Positions 1 through 8,417 are shown, counted from the first letter of the stretch. The stretch is DNA of 16,615 nucleotides from Flavobacteriaceae bacterium (GCA_947472705.1 CANJDA010000033.1:1-16615); one strand, 5' to 3'. The notes: generated from the sequence alone by a model not told the origin. Numbers and translations: made by a program.

Positions 1-1134
1 GGTGTTTTGAAAGAGAATTTAATTGAAGGGACTTTTTCCCAAGCGGGTATGGAATTCCCCATGAATTTATCGCACGAGCCCATCGCAAAAAAAATATTAT
101 TACGACCACAAGAACCTAAAGAGCCTTTTTCATATTATTCTGAGGAAATTACTTTTACCAATCCAATTGGAAATATAAAATTGGGAGGAACTTTAACCTT
201 ACCTCAAAAAGAAGGAAAATTTCCAGTGGTTGTATTAATAACTGGGAGCGGTCCTCAAAACAGAAATGAAGAATTACTTGGCCACAAACCCTTTTTAGTT
301 CTTTCTGATTATTTGACCAAACATGGCATTGCTGTATTGCGTTATGATGACCGTGGCATAGCCAAATCTAAAGGTGATTTTAAAACAGCTACTACAGCTG
401 ATTTTGCTACCGATGTTGAAAGTGCTGTGGCCTATCTAAAAACAAGAAAAGAGATTAATCCTAAGAAAATTGGATTAATGGGCCATAGCGAAGGGGGGAC
501 TATTGCACCCATAGTAGCCTCGCGCTCTAAAGACATTTCATTTATAGTATTATTAGCTGGAACAGGGCTTCGAGGGGATAAATTATTGTTGTTGCAAGAA
601 GAATTAATTGCTAAAGCAATGGGAGCAACTGAAACTGAAATAAAAGATACAAAAACAATGAATGGCTATTGTTTTACTAAAATTATCAATTCAAAAGACG
701 ATAGTCTTTTACAAGTAGATTTATCAAAATATTTGTTAAGTATACTTAAAGATACTCCAAAAGAGCAAAAACCAGAAGGTGTTTCCGATGAAGAAAATGC
801 AAAAACTCAAACAGATCAATTACTTACACCATGGATGAAGTATTTTATTCGTTTTGATCCAGTAACAGCTTTAGAAAAAGTAAAATGTCCAGTATTAGCA
901 GTGAATGGCGAAAAAGACCTTCAAGTGCCGCCTAAAGAAAATTTAGAAGCCATAAACAAAGCGTTACAAAAAGCTGGTAATAATAAAACAACTACTAAAA
1001 TATTTCCAGGCCTAAATCACTTATTCCAAGAATGCAAAACAGGTTCTCCCGATGAATATAGTGAAATCGAACAAACATTTTCTCCAACCGCTCTTGAGTT
1101 TGTTACCAATTGGATACTAACGCAAACAAAATAA
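1..1134 (+). CDS. Alpha/beta hydrolase (serine hydrolase), 5' partial
   Basis: The reading frame is open to the left edge, so the true start lies outside the window; a TTG at 7 is only the first possible start codon inside it. Numbering from that codon, the nucleophile elbow is GHSEGG with Ser161. The likely acid is Asp304 in NGEKDLQVP and the base His338 in GLNHLF. ITGSGPQNRNEE near residue 78 looks like the oxyanion region and DDRG near 114 is typical of this fold. The first 25 residues, ending MNLSHE, resemble the tail of an extra N-terminal domain found in Bacteroidetes hydrolases of this type, so a good part of the protein is probably missing. Substrate is unknown; an esterase or peptidase-like role is possible. 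An 86-nt gap separates it from the catabolic operon, and no clear terminator is seen there, so its link to that pathway is uncertain. Confidence 0.85.
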   Translation, partial: GVLKENLIEGTFSQAGMEFPMNLSHEPIAKKILLRPQEPKEPFSYYSEEITFTNPIGNIKLGGTLTLPQKEGKFPVVVLITGSGPQNRNEELLGHKPFLVLSDYLTKHGIAVLRYDDRGIAKSKGDFKTATTADFATDVESAVAYLKTRKEINPKKIGLMGHSEGGTIAPIVASRSKDISFIVLLAGTGLRGDKLLLLQEELIAKAMGATETEIKDTKTMNGYCFTKIINSKDDSLLQVDLSKYLLSILKDTPKEQKPEGVSDEENAKTQTDQLLTPWMKYFIRFDPVTALEKVKCPVLAVNGEKDLQVPPKENLEAINKALQKAGNNKTTTKIFPGLNHLFQECKTGSPDEYSEIEQTFSPTALEFVTNWILTQTK

Positions 1135-1219
1135 TTCTTTTTTTGAAAAATGAAATTGTAGCACATTCATTAAAATAAATTATAAAAATAGTTTTAATTT
1201 GTAGTAAACAAATAAAACT

Positions 1220-1825
1220 ATGCAATTTGATCCAAACGAATTAGAACATACTGCTATCTATAAATTGCTTACAGGTGCTGTAATCCCTCGCCCTATAGGC
1301 TGGATTTCGAGTATTAGTGAAGACGGTATCAATAATTTAGCTCCTTTTTCTTATTTCAATGCTGTAGGTGATGATCCGCCACATGTCATGTTTGCTGCTG
1401 GTAGAAGCAATCACAGAAATAATGACACTCTTGAAAATGTCTTGGCTACAAAACAATTTGTTGTCAATATGGTCACCGAAGAGTTGACCGAAAAGATGAA
1501 TATTACAGCGCAGTCAGTCCCATCAGAAGTTGATGAGTTTGAGTTGGCTGGCGTTACCCCATTAGCATCTTTAAAAGTAAAACCCTTCAGGGTGAAAGAA
1601 AGCCCAATTACATTTGAATGCGAATTGGTACATCACTATTTTCTAGAAAATCACAAAAATGGTGGCGCTTGCATTTTTATTGGTAGGATTCTCATGATGC
1701 ACTTTGATGACAGTGTTTTAGAAGAAAATTATAAAATCGATTTAAATCATTACAAACCAGTAGCACGATTGGCTGGTGCTAATTATGCCAAATTAGGAGA
1801 ATTATTCTCCATCAAAAGAGGATGA
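1220..1825 (+). CDS. Flavin reductase-like FMN-binding protein (DIM6/NTAB family)
   Basis: This 201-residue protein has the split-barrel flavin-binding pattern: a PRPIGWISS block near residues 23-31, then NLAPFSYFNAV, then a Pro-Pro-His turn near residue 53. The family binds FMN. Some members reduce free flavin for two-component monooxygenases, while others have oxidoreductase roles of their own. It is the first gene of the catabolic operon, and its TGA overlaps the ATG at 1822 as ATGA. The adjacent monooxygenase belongs to a family that uses its own FAD and reduced nicotinamide, so a separate flavin reductase is not obviously needed. Either it supports the OYE domain or it catalyses a pathway step not yet assigned. 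The family call is firm; the role in the pathway is inference. Confidence 0.85.
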   Translation: MQFDPNELEHTAIYKLLTGAVIPRPIGWISSISEDGINNLAPFSYFNAVGDDPPHVMFAAGRSNHRNNDTLENVLATKQFVVNMVTEELTEKMNITAQSVPSEVDEFELAGVTPLASLKVKPFRVKESPITFECELVHHYFLENHKNGGACIFIGRILMMHFDDSVLEENYKIDLNHYKPVARLAGANYAKLGELFSIKRG

Positions 1826-1827
1826 TT

Positions 1828-4131
1828 ATGAAAATAGCAGTTATTGGGGGCGGTCCCGGCGGTTTATACTTTTCGATACTTACAAAAAAAGCCATGCCCA
1901 ATTGTCAAATCGATGTCTATGAGCGTAACAAACCCGATGATAGTTTTGGTTTTGGCGTAGTATTCTCCGATGAAACTTTGGGTGAATTCCTTAAGCGTGA
2001 TATGCAATCCTATGAATTAATTAGAAGCAAATTTGCTTATTGGGATGATATCATTGTCGCTCGTGACGGACAAGAAGTGAGCATTGCTGGTAACGGGTTT
2101 TGTGGTTGTTCCCGAAAAACATTACTTAAATTATTGCATCAACGTTGTCTCGAAGAAGGAGTAAATCTACATTTTGAACAAAATATTGATAATGTAAGTG
2201 CCTATCAAGATGCCGATATTATATTGGCTTCCGACGGTATTGCCAGTGGAATCAGAACACAATATGAAACCGAATTTGGCACCAACATCACTTTAAAGAA
2301 AAATCGCTTTGTGTGGCTTGGTTCTACCAAACCGTTGGATGCTTTTACTTATTTCTTTAGAACCACAGCTCATGGAACTATTGTCGCACATACCTACCAA
2401 TACGAGGAAGGCATGAGTACATGGATATTTGAATGCAGTGACGAGACCTGGCAAAAACACGGTTTTGAAGTTACTAACGAAGAAGATACCATTGCCAAAA
2501 TTTCGAAACTATTTGCAGCAGAACTTGATGGCCATCCATTGATTTCCAATAAATCGCATTGGCGTCAGTTTCCACATGTGACCAATAAAAATTGGTACCA
2601 CAATAATATAGTGCTTTTAGGTGATGCCAAAGCTACTGCCCACTACTCTATCGGTTCAGGAACCAAATTGGCCATGGATTGTGCTATTGGTTTATCTGAT
2701 GCAGTAATTGCGAATCCTACCAACGTACAAGCTGCTTTTGAACAATACAACAAAACCAGAAGAAATACAGTAGAAATGATTCAGTATGCTGCTTTGGTTT
2801 CTTTGGATTGGTTTGAAAACATGGACCGAAATATCCAACATACCTTTTACCAATTTGCCTTTGGTTGTATGACGCGATCTAAAAAAGTTACGTATGAAAA
2901 TTTGAGATTGCGTGACAAATCCTTTACCGATAAAGTTTTGACTGAGTTTAATAGTAGAACATCTAATGCAGTTGAAACACCAGCTGCTTTTACACCATTT
3001 AAGCTTAGAGATTTAGAGTTATCCAATCGAATTGTAATGGCCCCAATGGGTCAATATTGTGCCGAAAATGGAAATGTAACCGATTGGCATTTGGTACATT
3101 ACGGAAGCCGAGCCACTGGAGGTGTTGGACTGATTATTACCGAAATGACTGCTGTTTCAGAAACAGGCCGAATCACTTTAGGTTGTGCCGGAATTTACAC
3201 TGAAGAACAACAAGTTAAATGGAAATCAATAACTGATTTTATACATAAAAATACCCAAACTAAAATCGGAATCCAATTAGGACATTCTGGAAGAAAGGGA
3301 GCCATTAAAAAACCTTGGGAAGGTAGTAATGAACCTATCGATAATCCTTGGGAATTGCTTTCGGCTTCGCCAATTGCTTTTAACTCCAAAATGGCAATTC
3401 CAAGAGAAATGACCTTAGCCGATATGGATAGCATTACTTTTCAATTTGTACAAGCTACTAAAAATGCTGAAGCTGCTGGTTTTGATATGATTGAATTACA
3501 AGCGCATCACGGATTCTTATTGGCTTCATTCCTATCGCCTTTAACCAATATCCGTAAAGATGAATTCGGTGGTAGCATCGAAAATCGATTAAAATTTCCA
3601 CTGAGCGTTTTTCAAGAAATGCGTAAAGTATTTCCAAAAAACAAACCTATGTCAGTACGAATCTCAGCTTCTGATTGGGCCGCAAACGGAATTTCGGAAG
3701 AAGATATTATTTATATAGCTAAAGCATTTAAAGAAGCTGGTGCCGATATCATCAATGTTTCTACAGGAAATACGGTTGAATACCAAAAACCACAAATAGG
3801 CAGAATGTGGCAAACGCCTTTTGCAGACGCCGTTAGAAATACCGTTCACATTCCAACAATTACAACGGGTTATATTCAAGATATTGACCAAATAAATACA
3901 ATTATTTTAAATGGCAGAGCCGATTTGGTTGCACTTGGCCGTCCTCTTTTAGCCGATGCTAATTTTGTTCGAAATGCTCAGGCCTACGAACAATTTGAAG
4001 CTACTGATATTCCAAAACAATACAAAGCTGGAAGCTCACATCTATATCCTTTAAAAGCAAATGAAAGAAAACAATTGGAAGGTATGAAAAAAGCCTTGAA
4101 GCCAAAAAGCAATAAAAGAATTAAAAAATGA
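1828..4131 (+). CDS. Fused FAD monooxygenase / old yellow enzyme: salicylyl-CoA 5-hydroxylase or 2-aminobenzoyl-CoA monooxygenase family
   Basis: This 767-residue protein has two enzymes in one chain. Residues 1 to about 385 form an aromatic hydroxylase of the salicylate-hydroxylase fold, with the dinucleotide loop GGGPGG at 7-12 and the second FAD motif LLGDAKATAHYSIGSG around 263-278. Residues from about 390 to 735 form an old-yellow-enzyme barrel with SNRIVMAPMGQY, GHSGRKG and FGGSIENR. This architecture is known from 2-aminobenzoyl-CoA monooxygenase/reductase of Azoarcus and salicylyl-CoA 5-hydroxylase of Streptomyces, which hydroxylate the CoA ester at C5. I cannot tell the two substrates apart from sequence. 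ATG at 1822 overlaps the previous stop, but AGAGG at 1817-1821 is better spaced for the ATG at 1828, and that start gives the usual MKIAVIGGG beginning. The OYE active site is unusual: Gly408, Gln558 and Phe563 replace residues normally Cys (in YqjM-type enzymes), His and Tyr. Confidence 0.9.
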   Translation: MKIAVIGGGPGGLYFSILTKKAMPNCQIDVYERNKPDDSFGFGVVFSDETLGEFLKRDMQSYELIRSKFAYWDDIIVARDGQEVSIAGNGFCGCSRKTLLKLLHQRCLEEGVNLHFEQNIDNVSAYQDADIILASDGIASGIRTQYETEFGTNITLKKNRFVWLGSTKPLDAFTYFFRTTAHGTIVAHTYQYEEGMSTWIFECSDETWQKHGFEVTNEEDTIAKISKLFAAELDGHPLISNKSHWRQFPHVTNKNWYHNNIVLLGDAKATAHYSIGSGTKLAMDCAIGLSDAVIANPTNVQAAFEQYNKTRRNTVEMIQYAALVSLDWFENMDRNIQHTFYQFAFGCMTRSKKVTYENLRLRDKSFTDKVLTEFNSRTSNAVETPAAFTPFKLRDLELSNRIVMAPMGQYCAENGNVTDWHLVHYGSRATGGVGLIITEMTAVSETGRITLGCAGIYTEEQQVKWKSITDFIHKNTQTKIGIQLGHSGRKGAIKKPWEGSNEPIDNPWELLSASPIAFNSKMAIPREMTLADMDSITFQFVQATKNAEAAGFDMIELQAHHGFLLASFLSPLTNIRKDEFGGSIENRLKFPLSVFQEMRKVFPKNKPMSVRISASDWAANGISEEDIIYIAKAFKEAGADIINVSTGNTVEYQKPQIGRMWQTPFADAVRNTVHIPTITTGYIQDIDQINTIILNGRADLVALGRPLLADANFVRNAQAYEQFEATDIPKQYKAGSSHLYPLKANERKQLEGMKKALKPKSNKRIKK

Positions 4132-5717
4132 AGCACTACGAAGACAATTTTGCTCACAACAACTTACCAAGTCAGGACTTGCAACCCGACTATGTTTTCT
4201 TAGACTTACCACAGTTCAAAAGACCCGAAATGCTGAATTGTGTTGAACGCCTATTGGACTATCACATCAAAGAAGGCAGAGGAAACAATGTGTGTATTCG
4301 CACATTTGAATCGACGTGGACCTACAATGATTTATACGAAAAAGCGAATCAGATAGCGCATGTTTTGGTTGAAGATTTGGGATTGCAATCAGGGAATCGT
4401 GTGTTAATTCGTTCTGCAAATAATCCTATGATGGTAGCTTGTTGGTTTGCCATTCTAAAAGCAGGCGGAATAGTTGTAGCTACTATGCCTTTACTTCGTG
4501 CCAAAGAACTAACCACTATTATAGATTGTGCCGAAATATCACATGCCTTTTGCGATAATGATTTGGTCGATGAAATGCATTTAGTTAAATCCGATTTCTT
4601 AAAAGCAACTTGCTTATATAACAATGCCAAGTTGGAAGAATTAATGGCCAATAAACCAAAAACGTTTACCAATTATCACAGTAAAGCAGATAGTATTGCC
4701 TTAATCGGGTTTACTTCGGGTACGACAGGTTTGCCTAAAATGACTTCCCATTATCACAAAGATATTTTAAACATTTGCGAAGCGTTCCCTAATTATTCCT
4801 TACAACCCACCGAAAAAGACATTTTTACGGGAAGTCCGCCAATAGGTTTTACTTTTGGTTTGGGTGGATTGGTATTGTTCCCCTTATATTTTGGAGCTTC
4901 TACCTTTTTAATAGAAAAACCAACACCTGATATGCTCCTACAAGCCATTCAGGATTATAAAATCACGGTTTGCTTTACGGCTCCAACCGCTTGGCGAGTT
5001 ATCACTACCAAAGTCAAGGAATTTGCTATTTCTAGCTTACGCAAATGTGTCTCTGCTGGTGAAACATTGCCGTTAAAAGTGTGGCAAGACTGGTATGATG
5101 CTACCGGTTTAAAAATCATTGATGGCATTGGTGCTACCGAAATGTTGCATATCTTTATTTCATCTAATGAAGCCAATATGAAGCCCGGTGCCACGGGTGT
5201 AGCCATAACGGGTTATGAAGCTAAGATAGTGGATGCCAACGGAAATCAAGTACCAACCAATGAACCAGGAAGATTAGTCGTTCGAGGGATTACAGGGTGC
5301 AAGTATTTAAATCGCATCGACAAACAAAAGGAATATATTGATAACGGCTGGAATTTTACGGGCGATATCTTCCGTCAAGACGAAGACGGTTATTTTTGGT
5401 TTGTGGCAAGAGGCGATGATATGATAATTTCTTCAGGATATAACATTGGGGCGGTTGAAGTAGAAAGTGTTTTATTAACCCACGAAGCTATTTCAGAATG
5501 TGCTGTGGTTGGATTGCCAGATGAGGAACGAGGAATGCTCGTTTGTGCTCATATAGTATTGAAAGATCAAAACAAAGCCAACGACAACATGAAGAACCAT
5601 ATTCAACACTGGTTCAAGGAAGTAGCTGCACCATATAAATATCCGAGAGTGATTTATTTTACCGAAGCCTTACCCAAAACAGAAACTGGTAAAATACAAC
5701 GATTTAAATTGAAATAA
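4128..5717 (+). CDS. Aryl-CoA ligase (benzoate/2-aminobenzoate-CoA ligase family)
   Basis: This 529-residue ANL-superfamily adenylating enzyme activates an aromatic acid as its CoA thioester using ATP. The phosphate-binding loop is FTSGTTGLPK at 195-204. Further signs are GATE near residue 337, an NFTGDIF-type motif with the conserved Asp, and a C-terminal GKIQRFKLK in which Lys522 is the expected adenylation lysine. The closest remembered relatives are benzoate- and 2-aminobenzoate-CoA ligases, which fits the downstream use of an ortho-substituted benzoyl-CoA. Its ATG overlaps the TGA of the monooxygenase by four bases, suggesting translational coupling. The protein is complete at both ends. 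Salicylate and anthranilate are the best substrate candidates, and the sequence alone does not choose between them. Confidence 0.9.
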   Translation: MKHYEDNFAHNNLPSQDLQPDYVFLDLPQFKRPEMLNCVERLLDYHIKEGRGNNVCIRTFESTWTYNDLYEKANQIAHVLVEDLGLQSGNRVLIRSANNPMMVACWFAILKAGGIVVATMPLLRAKELTTIIDCAEISHAFCDNDLVDEMHLVKSDFLKATCLYNNAKLEELMANKPKTFTNYHSKADSIALIGFTSGTTGLPKMTSHYHKDILNICEAFPNYSLQPTEKDIFTGSPPIGFTFGLGGLVLFPLYFGASTFLIEKPTPDMLLQAIQDYKITVCFTAPTAWRVITTKVKEFAISSLRKCVSAGETLPLKVWQDWYDATGLKIIDGIGATEMLHIFISSNEANMKPGATGVAITGYEAKIVDANGNQVPTNEPGRLVVRGITGCKYLNRIDKQKEYIDNGWNFTGDIFRQDEDGYFWFVARGDDMIISSGYNIGAVEVESVLLTHEAISECAVVGLPDEERGMLVCAHIVLKDQNKANDNMKNHIQHWFKEVAAPYKYPRVIYFTEALPKTETGKIQRFKLK

Positions 5718-5718
5718 C

Positions 5719-6141
5719 ATGAACCAACCTTTTACAAAACAAGAAAAAATACGCTTTAAGCATGTAGACTACGCTGGGATTGTTTTTTATCCACGTTTTC
5801 TAGAAATGCTGAACGACTTAGTGGAAGACTGGTTTGAAGAAGCTTTAGACCGACCGTTTTCCAAAATACACGAAACCAATGGTATTCCTACGGTAGATTT
5901 AAAAGTACAGTTCAAAAAAGCGGCACGTTTGGGTGAAGTATTAACTAAGAAACTTTGGGTAATCAACCTAGGCGGAGCTTCCGTAAATTGTGGCTTCCGT
6001 TTTGAAGATGAAAATGGTAAAACGTGTTTGGAGGGCGAAGTTACTTTGGTTAATGTAGCCATAGCCGAAGATAGAAACAACATCAAAGCAGAACCGTTTA
6101 ATGAAGAAATGAAAACGAAGATTTCAAAATTTATAATGTAA
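5719..6141 (+). CDS. Acyl-CoA thioesterase, 4-hydroxybenzoyl-CoA thioesterase (4HBT) family
   Basis: This is a 140-residue hotdog-fold thioesterase. The N-terminal motif FKHVDYAGIVFYPRF carries Asp17, the same position as the catalytic aspartate of Pseudomonas 4-hydroxybenzoyl-CoA thioesterase. It starts one base after the stop of the ligase gene. In this operon it most likely releases the 5-hydroxylated arylate (gentisate or 5-hydroxyanthranilate) from CoA so that the ring-cleaving dioxygenase, which needs a free carboxylate, can act. The family call is strong, and the substrate is inferred from the neighbours. Confidence 0.88.
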   Translation: MNQPFTKQEKIRFKHVDYAGIVFYPRFLEMLNDLVEDWFEEALDRPFSKIHETNGIPTVDLKVQFKKAARLGEVLTKKLWVINLGGASVNCGFRFEDENGKTCLEGEVTLVNVAIAEDRNNIKAEPFNEEMKTKISKFIM

Positions 6142-6145
6142 AACA

Positions 6146-7126
6146 ATGGAATTCAAAAAATTCAAAGCAGCCACGGTTCAAACGTCTCCCGTTTTTCTCG
6201 ATGTAGAAAAAACGATAGCTAAAGCCATTTCTTTTGTCAAAGAAGCCAGCAGTAATGGTGCCCAACTCATCGCTTTCCCAGAAGTATTTGTAGCGGGCTA
6301 TCCTTACTGGAACTGGATTATGACTCCAGTGCAAGGCAGCAAATGGTATGAGCAGTTGTATAAATCATCAGTGGCTGTTACAGATGAAGCATTGAAACCT
6401 CTATTTCAAGCAGCCAAAGAGTGCAATATTCATATCGTAATCGGAATCAACGAACGTGGCGATAGCTATGGCGAAATATACAACACTAACCTCATCATAG
6501 ACAACCACGGAAACCTCATTGGGAAACACCGAAAGCTAGTACCAACCTGGGCTGAAAAACTAACATGGACAAGCGGTGACGGTTCTTCCTTAAAAGTCTA
6601 TGATACCGAAGTGGGCCCAATAGGAACCTTGGCTTGTGGTGAAAATACGAATACATTAGCACGATTTACTTTGTTATCGCAAGGCGAATTAATACACATT
6701 GCCAATTACATTTCATTGCCAGTAGCGCCACCCGATTATGATATGGCGGAAGCAATTAAAATTAGAGCAGCGGCTCATTCTTTTGAAGGAAAGTTATTTA
6801 CGATAGTTTCTTGCTCCACTATTTCTCAGGAAATAAAAGATGCCTTGCGCGCTGATGTTCCGAATGTGGAGGATTTGCTTACGCGAAAAAACTCCGCTTT
6901 CTCTGGATTTATCGGACCCAATGGCGCTGTTATTGGCACGCCATTAATTGACGATGAAGGTATTATTTATGCCGATATTGATTTGGAGAAATGCATACAA
7001 CCGAAACAAATGCACGACATACTCGGGCATTACAACCGCTTTGATATTTTTGATTTAAGAGTAAATACCGCTCCAACCAGAAAGATTACCTTTATTGACA
7101 ATCACGAGGAGTTTAATAAGAAATAA
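6146..7126 (+). CDS. Nitrilase-superfamily carbon-nitrogen hydrolase
   Basis: This 326-residue protein has the complete Glu-Lys-Cys catalytic set: Glu46 in FPEVFVAGYPYW, Lys130 in GKHRKLVPT and Cys164 in TLACGENTN. A second conserved Glu137 lies in WAEKLTW. The YPYWNW and HRKLVPT blocks place it near branch-1 nitrilases, which hydrolyse nitriles to acids. The cysteine motif is CGEN rather than the usual CWEH of that branch, so specificity may differ. It begins four bases after the thioesterase stop and ends one base before the dioxygenase start, so it is firmly part of the operon. Two roles are plausible: making the aromatic acid from an aryl nitrile, or hydrolysing an amide intermediate such as maleamate if the substrate carries an ortho-amino group. 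No signal peptide is seen, so it should be cytoplasmic. Confidence 0.87.
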   Translation: MEFKKFKAATVQTSPVFLDVEKTIAKAISFVKEASSNGAQLIAFPEVFVAGYPYWNWIMTPVQGSKWYEQLYKSSVAVTDEALKPLFQAAKECNIHIVIGINERGDSYGEIYNTNLIIDNHGNLIGKHRKLVPTWAEKLTWTSGDGSSLKVYDTEVGPIGTLACGENTNTLARFTLLSQGELIHIANYISLPVAPPDYDMAEAIKIRAAAHSFEGKLFTIVSCSTISQEIKDALRADVPNVEDLLTRKNSAFSGFIGPNGAVIGTPLIDDEGIIYADIDLEKCIQPKQMHDILGHYNRFDIFDLRVNTAPTRKITFIDNHEEFNKK

Positions 7127-7127
7127 T

Positions 7128-8237
7128 ATGGAAACAAAACATTCTGATGACGTTATTGGTCGCGCAAGAGTACAAGATACCCCTGAACTAGAAGCGTATT
7201 ATAAAGAACTAGAAGCACTAGGCGCTGGTGCTTTATGGACCGTTGCCAACGATATCGAACCTTGGGAGCCAAGAAGTTCATCCGTTCCGATGCTATGGAA
7301 ATATGAAGACTTACGCAGCTTGGTTTTAAAATCCTCAGAGCTTGTTAATCCGGAACAAGCCGGAAGACGCGTAGTGTATTTAGTCAATGATAAACGAAAA
7401 GATGTTTCAGCCGCAGTGGGCTGGTTGTATACCGGTATACAAGTTACACGCCCCGGCGAAAGCACTTCGGCACACCGTCACAAAGCCTCCGCTTTGCGCT
7501 TTATCATGGAAGGTTCAAAAGGTTACACGGTCGTTGATGGTAATAAAATAATGCTTGAAGTAAATGACTTTGTCATTACGCCCAACTCAACTTGGCACGA
7601 ACACGGCGTGGAACCCGATGGCCAAACATGCATCTGGCAAGATGGTTTAGACATTCCGCTAGTCAATGCTTTGGAAGCTAATGATTATGCGGTTTATGAC
7701 GGCAAACAACCGTTGATCTCTGCTATCAATCATTCGCCAATGACCTTTGGTGGCGCTGGGTTAATTCCGGCCGATAAGACTTGGGACAAACCTTATTCTC
7801 CATTGTTCAAATATTCGTGGAGTAAAGTGTACCCAACGTTATTAGAAGTAGCCAAAGTCAATGACCTTAATCCTTTTGATGGTATACTAATGCAGTACTC
7901 AAACCCACAAACAGGCGGGCATGTAATGCAAACTATGGGTGCCGCTATGCAATTACTTCCAGCTGGTTTCAAAGGCAAAGCGCACAAACACACGGGTTCT
8001 TTTGTGTACCAATGCGCCAAAGGAAAAGGCTATTCCATCATTAATGGTATACGCTATGATTGGAAAGAACGTGATATTTTCTGCGTCCCTTCTTGGGCTT
8101 GGCACGAACACCATAATGCATCCGATACTGAAGATGCTTGCTTGTTCAATTTTAATGATTTACCCGTAATTGAAGGACTTGGATTGTTTCAAGGAAAAGA
8201 CTATACAGAGAATAATGGGCATCAAACTATCGCTTAA
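7128..8237 (+). CDS. Gentisate 1,2-dioxygenase-type bicupin
   Basis: This 369-residue two-cupin protein has the size and motifs of gentisate 1,2-dioxygenases. The N-terminal cupin has the iron-binding pair His116 and His118 in AHRHKASALRFIMEG and a further His at 157 or 159 in TWHEHG. LDIPLV near 174-179 is typical of the family. The enzyme would insert O2 between the carboxyl-bearing and the ortho-substituted ring carbons, giving maleylpyruvate from gentisate, or an amide analogue from 5-hydroxyanthranilate. The C-terminal cupin also keeps AHKHTG (His286, His288) and WAWHEHH (326-329). An in-frame TTG at 7095 would extend it into the nitrilase gene, but the ATG at 7128, one base after the nitrilase stop, gives the natural start. 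Confidence 0.9.
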   Translation: METKHSDDVIGRARVQDTPELEAYYKELEALGAGALWTVANDIEPWEPRSSSVPMLWKYEDLRSLVLKSSELVNPEQAGRRVVYLVNDKRKDVSAAVGWLYTGIQVTRPGESTSAHRHKASALRFIMEGSKGYTVVDGNKIMLEVNDFVITPNSTWHEHGVEPDGQTCIWQDGLDIPLVNALEANDYAVYDGKQPLISAINHSPMTFGGAGLIPADKTWDKPYSPLFKYSWSKVYPTLLEVAKVNDLNPFDGILMQYSNPQTGGHVMQTMGAAMQLLPAGFKGKAHKHTGSFVYQCAKGKGYSIINGIRYDWKERDIFCVPSWAWHEHHNASDTEDACLFNFNDLPVIEGLGLFQGKDYTENNGHQTIA

Positions 8238-8240
8238 TAT

Positions 8241-8417
8241 ATGAAGTCCAATTTAAACAATATAGCTGCTTTTGCAACACCATTGAGTTTTATTTTTCTC
8301 GGATTAAACTTATTCAGAAAAGACGATAAGTTTGCTATCATAATTGGATTTGCCAATATTTTCTTTTGGTCGGTATTGCTACTATTTACCATTTATAAAA
8401 AAGTAATTAAAAAATAA
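8241..8417 (+). CDS. Small two-helix membrane protein, unknown function
   Basis: A 58-codon frame starts three bases after the dioxygenase stop. It ends TAATG, so the last A of its stop is the first base of the next ATG. The predicted peptide has two hydrophobic stretches, about residues 8-25 (IAAFATPLSFIFLGLNLF) and 32-51, joined by a polar RKDDK turn, and ends in the basic YKKVIKK. This suggests a hairpin in the inner membrane with a positively charged tail on the cytoplasmic side. I recognise no family. The exact fit between two operon genes with near-zero spacing is the main argument that it is translated. It could assist substrate entry or anchor a complex, but that is only a guess. Confidence 0.6.
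   Translation: MKSNLNNIAAFATPLSFIFLGLNLFRKDDKFAIIIGFANIFFWSVLLLFTIYKKVIKK

Noticed and set aside
1194..1201. TTAATTTG as promoter of the catabolic operon
   Set aside because: The second base does not fit TAnnTTTG and no TTG lies at a suitable distance; the region is very A/T-rich, so such matches are expected by chance.
3195..3891. Minus-strand frames opposite the OYE domain
   Set aside because: Low-complexity antisense shadows of a strongly conserved coding region.
7095..7127. TTG start extending the dioxygenase upstream by 11 codons
   Set aside because: It lies inside the nitrilase gene and adds residues unlike the family; the ATG at 7128 follows the nitrilase stop by one base.
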